Made by a program: the position numbers and the translations under genes. 9,160 nucleotides of DNA from Deltaproteobacteria bacterium (GTDB lineage Bacteria > Desulfobacterota > Desulfobacteria > Desulfobacterales > Desulfatirhabdiaceae), in assembly GCA_026388755.1 (NCBI GenBank), contig JAPLJE010000833.1, positions 1 through 9,160 on the forward strand. The letters are read 5' to 3'. Below the pieces are notes generated by a model, which saw nothing but the letters and a program-made list of their open reading frames with translations, was not told the origin of the DNA and did not search any database. The first letter of the stretch is position 1; each line of letters starts with the position of its first letter. Shown here in pieces: positions 1 through 5,770 of this stretch.

Positions 1-122
1 GATAAACAATTTGATCTAAATTTGACGATTTTCAGGCGCATTTATCCTGACTATCATACTTTCTCTTCAGCTCTTTGATATTGTGGTTAAATTGCCAACT
101 TGAGATTGCGGTTTTCTCATAA

Positions 123-698
123 TTACTTACGTTCAAAGGTAAACTTCTGTCCTCCTATGGAAACCCCCAACATGAGACCTCCATTAACGTGGACAAAAGT
201 GGCCATGCCATTGACATAGCCGGTTTTCGCTTGGCCGCCGCCGCGGGGGCCGGCACTGGCGCCTGCAGTGGCACCTGTGGTTGCGACCTGGGCCTCGGCT
301 CCCGCCGTTATGGCGACTGCCTGGGCAGTGGCGTTAAATTCGAATTTGCCGCTGGTAAATGCATCATAGGCCCGTTTGTCTTTGAAGAAGATAACTTCAC
401 TAAAGGCTTCGCCGCCAGCCTGGAATCCGATCGATCCCTCGATCACCGTTGATTTTCCCATTACTTTGCCGTGCTGGTAGACCTGCCCTTCTCCATAGGA
501 ACCGCCGATTACATACGCGCCTTTACCGATAGTTGGAAAGACCGCGTAGCCATATGAATTCTTGAAGAATTTTGCCACGACGGGTGAATCCCGAAACATG
601 GTGATAGTACTTGAATAATCCTCAGCATTCGCAGCGATGGATACGTCGGCTATCCCAAGAATTAATGCGACAATTAATAAAAATGATAATTTTTTCAT
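123..698 (-). CDS. Secreted SYLF-domain (Ysc84-like) lipid-binding protein
   Basis: A 191-residue protein with an N-terminal signal peptide: KK at 2-3, a hydrophobic core at about 5-22 and a likely cleavage near ANA at 23-25, so it should act in the periplasm or envelope. The body from about residue 45 matches the SYLF/Ysc84 family: GYAVFPTIGKGA at 50-61, a Gly-rich GGSYGEG at 65-71, and the closing GGLMLGVSIGGQKF at 173-186. Family members bind phosphoinositides or other lipids; the bacterial role is poorly defined. Residues 124-160 are an Ala/Gly-rich low-complexity stretch, which also occurs in bacterial relatives. The start at 698 is chosen because AAGGAG lies 7 bases upstream and the signal peptide begins exactly there; the frame stays open 20 codons further upstream, but that stretch is charged and not signal-like. 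It is monocistronic, and no clear terminator follows in bases 1-122. Family assignment is confident, the precise function unknown. Confidence 0.88.
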   Translation of the reverse strand: MKKLSFLLIVALILGIADVSIAANAEDYSSTITMFRDSPVVAKFFKNSYGYAVFPTIGKGAYVIGGSYGEGQVYQHGKVMGKSTVIEGSIGFQAGGEAFSEVIFFKDKRAYDAFTSGKFEFNATAQAVAITAGAEAQVATTGATAGASAGPRGGGQAKTGYVNGMATFVHVNGGLMLGVSIGGQKFTFERK

Positions 699-705
699 TT
701 CCGTA

Positions 706-711
706 CTCCTT
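706..711 (-). promoter_or_regulatory. Ribosome binding site of the SYLF gene
   Basis: AAGGAG on the minus strand, 7 bases ahead of the ATG at 696-698. It decides the start codon in favour of the signal-peptide methionine over the longer open frame. Confidence 0.8.
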
Positions 712-843
712 TCAATTTTGAGGTTTTTGCGTGAAGAATTTATAAAATATACCCACATATTTATATATTTTCCATTTTTTTGCTGTGACTGTTTTTCTCT
801 CGTTTTGATATCATTGCAGATACCTGAGCCTCATGCAAAAGCC

Positions 844-874
844 CGATATAGTCATTTCTGCGAATACGGGAATC
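844..874. repeat. Degenerate REP-like palindrome
   Basis: The stretch GTCATTTCTGCGAATACGGG followed by AATCC resembles a dispersed intergenic palindrome, common in Deltaproteobacteria and other bacteria, built around ATTCCCGC-GAAA-GCGGGAAT. Here the arms are ATTTCTG (854-860) and CGGGAAT (867-873) around the loop CGAATA; pairing as RNA needs two G-U pairs. It reads as a decayed copy. The family link is from memory, not a search. Confidence 0.45.
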
Positions 875-1070
875 CTTATCTGATAACATTTCCTGAATTT
901 ATGTTTTCGTGGAAATTGCAGTTTTTCAGATTTTTGCAAGAGACTCTATGGAAAATTAACGCTTGATTACAGAGCTGCATTCTTTATGCCAGGTTTCCAA
1001 CACTCAGCGTCACTACTTCCATCATTCTGATTTTTAAGAATAATTAGCTAAATTAGCATTTATGGGGCTG

Positions 1071-1121
1071 TATTTAACAGTCATATATAAAGGTCATATT
1101 TAACCAGTGGTCATATATGAC
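1071..1121. repeat. Two-copy repeat with a 12-base palindrome, possible operator or enhancer
   Basis: Copy one (1071-1090) reads TATTTAACAGTCATATATAA and copy two (1097-1118) TATTTAACCAGTGGTCATAT then AT: the same two blocks, TATTTAAC and TCATATAT, with slightly different spacing. Start-to-start distance is 26 bases. The second copy closes with GTCATATATGAC (1110-1121), a perfect 12-base palindrome. This is the shape of a binding site for a dimeric regulator. It lies about 240 bases before the sigma70-type promoter and about 90 before the sigma54-like candidate. The regulator is unknown. Confidence 0.5.
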
Positions 1122-1192
1122 TCTTTTTGGTCTCCCTGGAGAGATGGCTGGTAAATGATAAGAACAGCTTGAAAATGATAAACGATTTTTTC

Positions 1193-1209
1193 TTGGCACC
1201 TGCATCGTA
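1193..1209 (+). promoter_or_regulatory. Weak sigma54-like promoter candidate
   Basis: TTGGCACC at 1193-1200 matches the -24 element well. The -12 element, placed with GG and G separated by the required 10 bases, reads TCGTA instead of TTGCA, so the conserved C is missing. It is an imperfect match, listed because exosortase-sorted proteins are in some bacteria controlled by the sigma54 activator PrsR. It would leave a leader of roughly 250 bases. Confidence 0.25.
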
Positions 1210-1359
1210 ATTGTATTTGCAGGTCGCTTCATTAAGCTGAAAATACTATCACCCTCCGCGCTTTTGTATCCAACTATCCAATTTATTTACACTTTGTTTG
1301 ACTTATTTTTTCCATTCTATTAAATATGAGCCTTCGGCGCAATTTGATGTTAAAAATAC

Positions 1360-1387
1360 TTGACACTGTTCAGATATTCAATATTAT
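1360..1387 (+). promoter_or_regulatory. Sigma70-type promoter of the ice-binding-like gene
   Basis: A perfect -35 box TTGACA (1360-1365) and a -10 box TATTAT (1382-1387) are separated by 16 bases. Transcription would start near 1394, giving a leader of about 75 bases before the ATG at 1468, with a GGGGG-type ribosome binding site at 1453-1460. Confidence 0.65.
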
Positions 1388-1467
1388 GCACATAAAGCAA
1401 TTTCAGGCATTCACAGATTACATGTCCACGATCATTAACTGGATATATAAGAAAGGGGGAATTGGGA

Positions 1468-2040
1468 ATGACAGGGATAACAAATATCCTTAGGCGCATG
1501 ATGCAGTTAAGCCTCATGGCAAGCGTGGGATTCGTTGCGCTTCTTTCATTGGCGCAAATCGATACAGCATTAGCCGTCGGGACCGCACCACCACTAGGTG
1601 GGGCAAATAGCTTCGCTGTATTGGGCGCATCGACGGTGACCAATACCGGCTCGACCCTAATCACCGGAGACTTGGGACTCTACCCTGGCACTTCGATCAC
1701 TGGACTTGGGAGCATCACCCTCACAGGAACGGTACACCAAACTGATGCGGTCGCGCAACAAGCTCAAATTGATGCTACCACTGCGTATAATAATCTCGAC
1801 CAGGTGTGCGATACGACTATTTCGGCAGATCTGGGTGGGCAAACGCTCGTTCCAGGTGTCTATTGTTCAGGGTCGTCAATGGGGTTGACTGGAACCCTCA
1901 CGCTCAACGCAGGGGGCGACCCCAATGCGGTATGGATTTTCAAGATGCCAGCAAGCACACTCACGACGGCGAGCGGTTCGTCTGTTGTCTTTATCAATGG
2001 CGGGCAGGCTTGCAATGTATTCTGGCGGTACAACCACTAG
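1468..2040 (+). CDS. Ice-binding-like (DUF3494) secreted protein, 5' part of a frameshifted gene
   Basis: This 190-residue frame holds the signal peptide and most of a DUF3494 ice-binding-like domain. Residues 9-36 form a basic then hydrophobic signal segment ([18 protein letters not shown]) ending near ALA at 34-36. The family landmarks follow: [19 protein letters not shown] (44-62), TGDLGLYPG (66-74), [13 protein letters not shown] (121-133), [19 protein letters not shown] (140-158) and [11 protein letters not shown] (176-186). Family members fold as a beta-solenoid; some bind ice, many have untested or adhesive roles. After W186 the frame runs into four unrelated codons and a stop at 2038, while the missing end of the domain continues in the +1 frame from 2027. 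The ATG at 1468 is preferred to the TTG at 1462 because the purine-rich AAAGGGGGAA lies just upstream. As it stands the product would lack the last beta strands and the surface anchor. Confidence 0.85.
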   Translation: MTGITNILRRMMQLSLMASVGFVALLSLAQIDTALAVGTAPPLGGANSFAVLGASTVTNTGSTLITGDLGLYPGTSITGLGSITLTGTVHQTDAVAQQAQIDATTAYNNLDQVCDTTISADLGGQTLVPGVYCSGSSMGLTGTLTLNAGGDPNAVWIFKMPASTLTTASGSSVVFINGGQACNVFWRYNH

Positions 2041-2689
2041 TTTCGCAGGAACCATTATCGCAAACACGAGCATCACCATAAATAACGGCGTCACCCTGTC
2101 CGGTAGAGCATTGGCGCTAACTGGTGCCGTAACGCTGGATAGCAGCAGCATCACCGTATGCTCGCTGACACCAACTCCCGGTGCTCCGACGCTGAGCAAG
2201 GCCTTCAACCCGGCCACGATCAACGCAGGCGGTGTCTCAACCCTCACCATCACACTGTCCAACCCAAACACCAGTCTCGCGACCTTAAGTGTCCCGCTCA
2301 TTGACACCTTGCCTCCCGGGGTGGTGATTGCGTCCACTCCGAATGCAAATTCTACCTGTGGCGGCATGACCGCCTCAGCCGGCGGAAACACGGTGACCTT
2401 GACGGGATCGATCCCGGCCGGCTCCGGCAGCACTGCTGGCACCTGTCAGGCGACAGTGAATGTGACCTCAGCGTCCGCGGGTACCTACATCAACACGTTG
2501 GTTGCGGGCGCCTTGCAAACCAACCACGGCAGCAACACCGTCGGGGCTATCGCGACCTTGACGGTTGTCCCGCCCATCACCCCCACCACGGCCACGACCG
2601 TCCCCACGCTTTCTGAGTGGGGCATGATCATCTTCATGGTGTTTGGGGGATTTATGTCGATTTATTATCTGAGGAGACAGAGAAGGTAA
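2015..2689 (+). pseudogene. 3' part of the frameshifted ice-binding-like protein: domain end, DUF11-like repeat, IPTL-CTERM
   Basis: From about 2027 this frame continues the DUF3494 domain with [11 protein letters not shown], then GVTLSGRALALTGAVTLD. A linker (SLTPTPGAP) leads to one DUF11-like extracellular beta-sandwich domain starting at TLSKAFNPATINAGGVSTLT and ending near GAIATLTV. The C-terminus is an IPTL-CTERM sorting signal: VPTLSEWGM, a hydrophobic segment (IIFMVFGGFMSIYYL) and a basic tail RRQRR. Such tails are processed by an exosortase (XrtH has been proposed for IPTL types), which is not in this window. The frame has an ATG at 2015, but no strong ribosome binding site and no signal peptide, so independent export is unlikely. 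The natural reading is one gene, 1468-2689, of roughly 410 residues, broken near 2026. Confidence 0.8.
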
Positions 2690-2723
2690 AATCCTAAAAC
2701 GGTTTTCAAGAAAAATGCGCAGA

Positions 2724-2754
2724 GGGCGAGAGAATTTTTCTCGCCCTTTTTTTT
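2724..2754 (+). terminator. Rho-independent terminator after the ice-binding-like gene
   Basis: GGGCGAGA (2724-2731) pairs perfectly with TCTCGCCC (2739-2746) around a 7-base loop and is followed by eight T (2747-2754). It lies 35 bases after the stop of the gene. Confidence 0.92.
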
Positions 2755-2779
2755 ACGCTTTTTTCAGTTACAGGAACGG

Positions 2780-2806
2780 GGCAACAAGGAATTTACCCTT
2801 GTTGCC
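2780..2806 (-). terminator. Perfect 10-base-pair hairpin downstream of the AAA+ ATPase gene
   Basis: GGCAACAAGG (2780-2789) and CCTTGTTGCC (2797-2806) form a perfect stem with a 7-base loop. It sits 50 bases past the ATPase stop. Neither strand has a T tract directly after it, so it may be a transcript-end stabiliser or a weak terminator rather than a standard one. Confidence 0.4.
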
Positions 2807-2856
2807 GCCTGAATCGGGACAGTTCGATACCGGCTTGGAGTTTGCGTGCAGGAACC

Positions 2857-3939
2857 CTATACGCGTGAATAACTGACGCTGTCCTTTTCAAATTCTGCAA
2901 TCACCGTATCGCTCAAAGAGGGGCGTACTTTCGGCAGGATTTGGATGAATGTCTCGGCGGTTACCCGGTAGTCTTCTTTACTGGTAAGCTCCTGTTCAAA
3001 CGCAAAATGCGCAACCTGCTGGAAAAGATACTGGATATCCGATGGCGTAAACCCAGAAGTCATTTCGACAATGCGATCCAGATCAATTTGTCCGGTATTG
3101 AGTTTGGAAAGATAATGTTCAAGAATCGTTGTCCTGCCCTCCCTGTCCAATCCCCCAACCGGAATGATGCAGTCAAACCTTCCCGGACGCAGCATCGCGG
3201 CATCCAGTTGCCGGATGTAATTGGTGGCGCAAATCAGCAGTATCTTGTTCTTCTGATTCTTTAGCAAAGGAATTTGTTTTAAAAACTCGTTCGTAATGGA
3301 CTTATCAATCCGGTCAGCTGTATCACGACTGCCAGCGATCTCTTCGAACTCATCGATGAACAGGACCACTTCATCAAGATGCCTTGCCTCTTCCATGACT
3401 TCCCGCAAGTTGGCGCCTATCTTCTCAACCCCGTCCGCCATAAGCATGCTGGGGAAGATCTCTATGTACCGCCAGGACAGGATGCCGGCGATCGCCTTTA
3501 CAAAATGGGTCTTTCCCGTACCCGGAGGCCCGAAGAAAACAATTGCCTTGGGCGGAACCACTCCGTGCTTTATCGAAAGGCCCTCCTCCATAAGGGGAAG
3601 GATGATTCTGCGTTGGACCAACTGCTTAGGGGGCTGGGAATCGGATATGGTATCCCAGATTTCTCTGCCGATGGTTTGAGCTCCCATCTCGTGCAGGATA
3701 CTCTTCCGTTGATGGGTTACGTACTCGTCAGGGGCCTGTTCTATGTTCTCCAGAAAATCGATGCATGAAGTCCGCAAACCCACATCCCGGCCGAGTTTTT
3801 CTGAGAGAAGCCACTTATGCTTCAATATCTTGGGCCACAGATCGGCGGCAATATCCGGTTCAAACGCCGCTCCGCTGAGCTCAAGGATTTTATTTGCACA
3901 CTCTTCCGGTGACAGGATTTCCGGCGGGTTATCGTTCAT
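2857..3939 (-). CDS. Orphan AAA+ family ATPase
   Basis: A classical single-module AAA+ ATPase of about 360 residues. Numbering from the farthest upstream ATG (3975): an N-terminal region (about 1-110) without a recognised domain; Walker A GPPGTGKT at 149-156; Walker B VVLFIDEFEE at 203-212; sensor 1 CATN at 249-252; the arginine-finger segment LRPGRFD at 262-268; and a sensor-2-like GFTPSDI at 308-314. The core resembles FtsH/Cdc48-type AAA domains, but there is no protease domain, second ring or membrane segment. At the usual pore-loop position the sequence is MLMADGVEKIG (177-187), without the aromatic residue typical of unfoldases. Neither start has a good ribosome binding site; the ATG at 3937-3939 has AAGG 12 bases upstream, the one at 3975 has none. 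It lies 48 or more bases after dapB on the same strand. Substrate and role are unknown. Confidence 0.85.
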   Translation of the reverse strand: MNDNPPEILSPEECANKILELSGAAFEPDIAADLWPKILKHKWLLSEKLGRDVGLRTSCIDFLENIEQAPDEYVTHQRKSILHEMGAQTIGREIWDTISDSQPPKQLVQRRIILPLMEEGLSIKHGVVPPKAIVFFGPPGTGKTHFVKAIAGILSWRYIEIFPSMLMADGVEKIGANLREVMEEARHLDEVVLFIDEFEEIAGSRDTADRIDKSITNEFLKQIPLLKNQKNKILLICATNYIRQLDAAMLRPGRFDCIIPVGGLDREGRTTILEHYLSKLNTGQIDLDRIVEMTSGFTPSDIQYLFQQVAHFAFEQELTSKEDYRVTAETFIQILPKVRPSLSDTVIAEFEKDSVSYSRV

Positions 3940-3996
3940 ACTATTACTATACCTTGTTCTGGAATTTGATGACATTAAGTTTGTTGTAAAGTTTTG

Positions 3997-4009
3997 ACTT
4001 GGGCCAAGT
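3997..4009. other. 13-base dyad between dapB and the ATPase gene
   Basis: ACTTGG, one base, CCAAGT: a perfect dyad in the short gap between dapB and the ATPase gene, 22 bases before the longer ATG. With a single central base it cannot be a hairpin loop, so an operator for the ATPase gene is possible. No clear -35/-10 pair accompanies it. Confidence 0.3.
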
Positions 4010-4023
4010 TTGAAAGGATAGAA

Positions 4024-4854
4024 TCAGGCGCCATGCAGCACATCGATCATGGAAAAAACCCTACCCTGAATGCCCTGGATGATTTTTGCATGCAGATAGA
4101 CGACGGCATCCAGAGTCCCCAGGGCATAGACATCCCGGCCATTGACATTATGGGTGAATTCAAAGGTAACGGTCTGATCCGCGGAAGTCAGGGTGTAAGT
4201 ATGCCAGCCGTGCCCGCCGATATAGGCTTCCGGAATGCCCCAAGCTTTTCGCTGGACATCGGGGTTTCTCTCCATTTGAATCTCTTTTTCCGTAAAGGGA
4301 ATCCCCATTTGGTTAAAATAACCGACGATGGCCTTTGCCGTACCACTGGTGTCCGCCTTGCCGTGTTGATGGCTTTCCCGAACCTTCAGGCTGTATCCTT
4401 TATACAGGTCCGGAAAATGGGCCGCACCATATTCCAGCATGGCCTGAAGTCCGACAATCTGCTTGGCCATGTTGGGCGCAATGACAGCTGCTGTCGCGGA
4501 AGATGTGACCGTTTTCTCGAGAGTTTTCCGGTCCCCGCCGGTTGTTCCCATGACAAACGGCAGATGGTACCGGACATAAAACATTGCATTGGCATTTACC
4601 GCGGAAGGATGGGTATAATCTATCATGATGATACCGGGATAATTTTTAATAATATCCCCTATTGCCGCATCTCGGTTATCCGGATGCAGCAACCGGATCA
4701 GCGTGTCTCCCAATTTAAATTCTGAATACGGAATATCAGCGCCGGTTAAAGAAAACGGAATCAAATCAAACCGGTTATCGTCAACCACATGGCCTGCCAC
4801 CGTAGCCGCCATGTTCCCCGGCAAGCCATTCACCATCACACGAATTGGATTCAT
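4024..4854 (-). CDS. dapB: 4-hydroxy-tetrahydrodipicolinate reductase, plant-type
   Basis: A 276-residue cytoplasmic enzyme that reduces 4-hydroxy-tetrahydrodipicolinate with NAD(P)H to tetrahydrodipicolinate, in the diaminopimelate/lysine pathway. The N-terminus VMVNGLPGNMA (6-16) is the nucleotide-binding glycine loop; GTTGG at 103-107 follows the Rossmann part. The catalytic segment is ESHQHGKADTSGTAK (160-174), matching the His and Lys of E. coli DapB, with DTSGT for substrate binding. The pattern VNGLPG and ESHQxGKxDTSGTAK fits the plant-type branch of the family rather than the E. coli type. The start at 4854 has the strong site AGGGAGGA 6-7 bases upstream. It follows rluD by 22 bases, so the two are probably cotranscribed. 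The family is clear; the plant-type subgroup is from memory of motifs. Confidence 0.9.
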   Translation of the reverse strand: MNPIRVMVNGLPGNMAATVAGHVVDDNRFDLIPFSLTGADIPYSEFKLGDTLIRLLHPDNRDAAIGDIIKNYPGIIMIDYTHPSAVNANAMFYVRYHLPFVMGTTGGDRKTLEKTVTSSATAAVIAPNMAKQIVGLQAMLEYGAAHFPDLYKGYSLKVRESHQHGKADTSGTAKAIVGYFNQMGIPFTEKEIQMERNPDVQRKAWGIPEAYIGGHGWHTYTLTSADQTVTFEFTHNVNGRDVYALGTLDAVVYLHAKIIQGIQGRVFSMIDVLHGA

Positions 4855-4876
4855 TGGAATTCCTCCCTAAAATATA

Positions 4877-5290
4877 TCAGTCTTCATGCTTTGTTCTTAA
4901 GCCGTTCAATACTTGCAGCATATCCTCAGGAATCGGCGCCTCCAGATAGATTTTTTCGCCGGTTGCCGGATGGGTAAAAACAATACGCCAGGCGTGCAGC
5001 ATCTGCCGGGTTACGGTTTTCAGAATATCCGGCAGATGTGCGCCGGAATTCCGATATCCATAAACGGCGTCGCCGACAACCGGGTGCTGCATCGACGCAC
5101 AATGCACGCGAATCTGATGCGTTCTGCCTGTTTTGATTTCGATTTCAAGAAATGAAGCCGCGTCAAACAGTTCTTTGACCCGCCAGAGGGTTCTGGCATC
5201 CCGGTTTCTTTTGCTCAGAACAGACATTTTTTTCCGATCCACCGGATGTCTGCCGATTGGCAGGTCAATCACGCCGCTTGAGGTTTTCAT
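4877..5290 (-). CDS. rluD: C-terminal part of an RluD-family pseudouridine synthase (frameshifted gene)
   Basis: A 137-residue frame carrying the second half of an RluA/RluD-type synthase: GVIDLPIGRHPVDRKKM (6-22), the family signature KTGRTHQIRVH (53-63), HPVVGDAVYG (69-78), and a typical C-terminus with LEAPIPEDM. It lacks the catalytic aspartate, which lies in the other fragment. Its ATG at 5288-5290 overlaps the TGA of the upstream fragment in an ATGA arrangement, which could allow coupled translation, with GGGAAGA just before it. The residues encoded directly upstream in this frame, HLARVSGR, still fit the family (compare YEAVAIGH in E. coli RluD), so the original frame extended further upstream and the ATG is probably an internal methionine. 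Confidence 0.82.
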   Translation of the reverse strand: MKTSSGVIDLPIGRHPVDRKKMSVLSKRNRDARTLWRVKELFDAASFLEIEIKTGRTHQIRVHCASMQHPVVGDAVYGYRNSGAHLPDILKTVTRQMLHAWRIVFTHPATGEKIYLEAPIPEDMLQVLNGLRTKHED

Positions 5291-5763
5291 TCTTCCCGAA
5301 ACCCGCGCCAGATGACAAGAATACCGGACGTATCCTTATCCAGCCGGTGAACAATTCCGGGGCGGATTTTACCGCCGATGCCCTCCAATTTCGGGCAATG
5401 ATACAGGATTGCGTTCACAAGGGTTCCCGAGAAATGACCGGGAGCCGGATGGACCACCATCCCTGCCGGCTTGCTGATCACCACGATGTCTTCATCTTCA
5501 TGAAGGATGCAGAGGGTGATGGCTTCGGGTTCACAGGCAATGGGTTCGGGGGCGGGAATACAACCGGAAATGATATCGCCGGCCTTAACCCGGTAGCCGG
5601 GTTTTTTGATTTCATCCAGGACTTGAATCTGTCCTTCCCGAATGAATTTGGCAGCCATGGAACGGGAACAGCCGGCAACCTGCAGTGCAACCACGTTATC
5701 CAGACGCTCTCCGGCATGTTCAATCAAGACGGAAAAAGAAAACGGGCCATGCAAATGCATCAT
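5287..5763 (-). CDS. rluD: N-terminal part of an RluD-family pseudouridine synthase (frameshifted gene)
   Basis: RluD converts uridines of the 23S rRNA helix 69 region to pseudouridine. This 158-residue frame holds the S4-like RNA-binding domain (HAGERLDNVVALQ at 16-28, then CSRSMAAKFIREGQIQV at 32-48), the DEDIVVISKPAGMVVHPAPG stretch at 90-109 and the catalytic signature GIVHRLDKDTSG at 136-147, with D142 as the likely nucleophile. After ILVI (148-151) homology stops and seven off-frame codons lead to TGA. Compared with E. coli RluD, about 23 residues between this point and the second fragment are absent. The start at 5763 lies 7 bases after the carD stop; a TTG at 5811 inside carD is the farthest upstream option. 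AGGAGA lies 24 bases upstream of 5763, too far to be decisive. Together the halves cover the family length except for the gap. Confidence 0.82.
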   Translation of the reverse strand: MMHLHGPFSFSVLIEHAGERLDNVVALQVAGCSRSMAAKFIREGQIQVLDEIKKPGYRVKAGDIISGCIPAPEPIACEPEAITLCILHEDEDIVVISKPAGMVVHPAPGHFSGTLVNAILYHCPKLEGIGGKIRPGIVHRLDKDTSGILVIWRGFREE

Positions 5764-5770
5764 GGAGGGT

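Larger units (their letters stand above)
699..1467. other. AT-rich intergenic region between divergent secreted-protein genes
   Basis: About 770 bases separate the SYLF gene (minus strand) from the ice-binding-like gene (plus strand). I see no convincing gene here: the open frames are short, AT-rich and lack ribosome binding sites. It holds a degenerate REP-like hairpin (854-873), a two-copy repeat ending in a perfect 12-base palindrome (1071-1121), a 9-base direct repeat AAATGATAA at 1153-1161 and 1173-1181 (start-to-start 20 bases), a 7-base inverted repeat ACCTGCA/TGCAGGT at 1198-1204 and 1218-1224, and promoter candidates at 1193-1209, 1298-1326 (TTGACT, 17 bases, TAAATA; weak) and 1360-1387. 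No persuasive promoter was found for the SYLF gene, only very AT-rich sequence around 740-780. Confidence 0.7.

Noticed and set aside
1..122. Possible gene end or terminator at the left edge
   Set aside because: No coding frame with support and no hairpin followed by a T tract; nothing can be claimed here.
637..966. A 109-codon open frame on the plus strand in the spacer
   Set aside because: It begins inside the SYLF signal-peptide region, is Phe-rich from AT-rich DNA and has no ribosome binding site.
1153..1181. AAATGATAA direct repeats as a CRISPR-like or iteron array
   Set aside because: Only two 9-base AT-rich copies exist; that is too few and too simple for an array or origin.
1221..1467. 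Possible riboswitch or structured leader before the ice-binding-like gene
   Set aside because: I looked for a cyclic di-GMP type aptamer or other known conserved core and saw none; only weak local pairing.
2023..2030. Programmed ribosomal frameshift at TGGCGGTA in the ice-binding-like gene
   Set aside because: There is no slippery run or stimulating structure, and conserved residues appear to be missing, which favours deletion over recoding.
1876..2442. A 188-codon open frame on the minus strand opposite the ice-binding-like gene
   Set aside because: It mirrors the Thr/Ser-rich beta-domain codons, has no ribosome binding site and no family resemblance.
3994..4725. A 243-codon open frame on the plus strand opposite dapB
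   Set aside because: It is antisense to a conserved enzyme gene and its protein shows no known domain.
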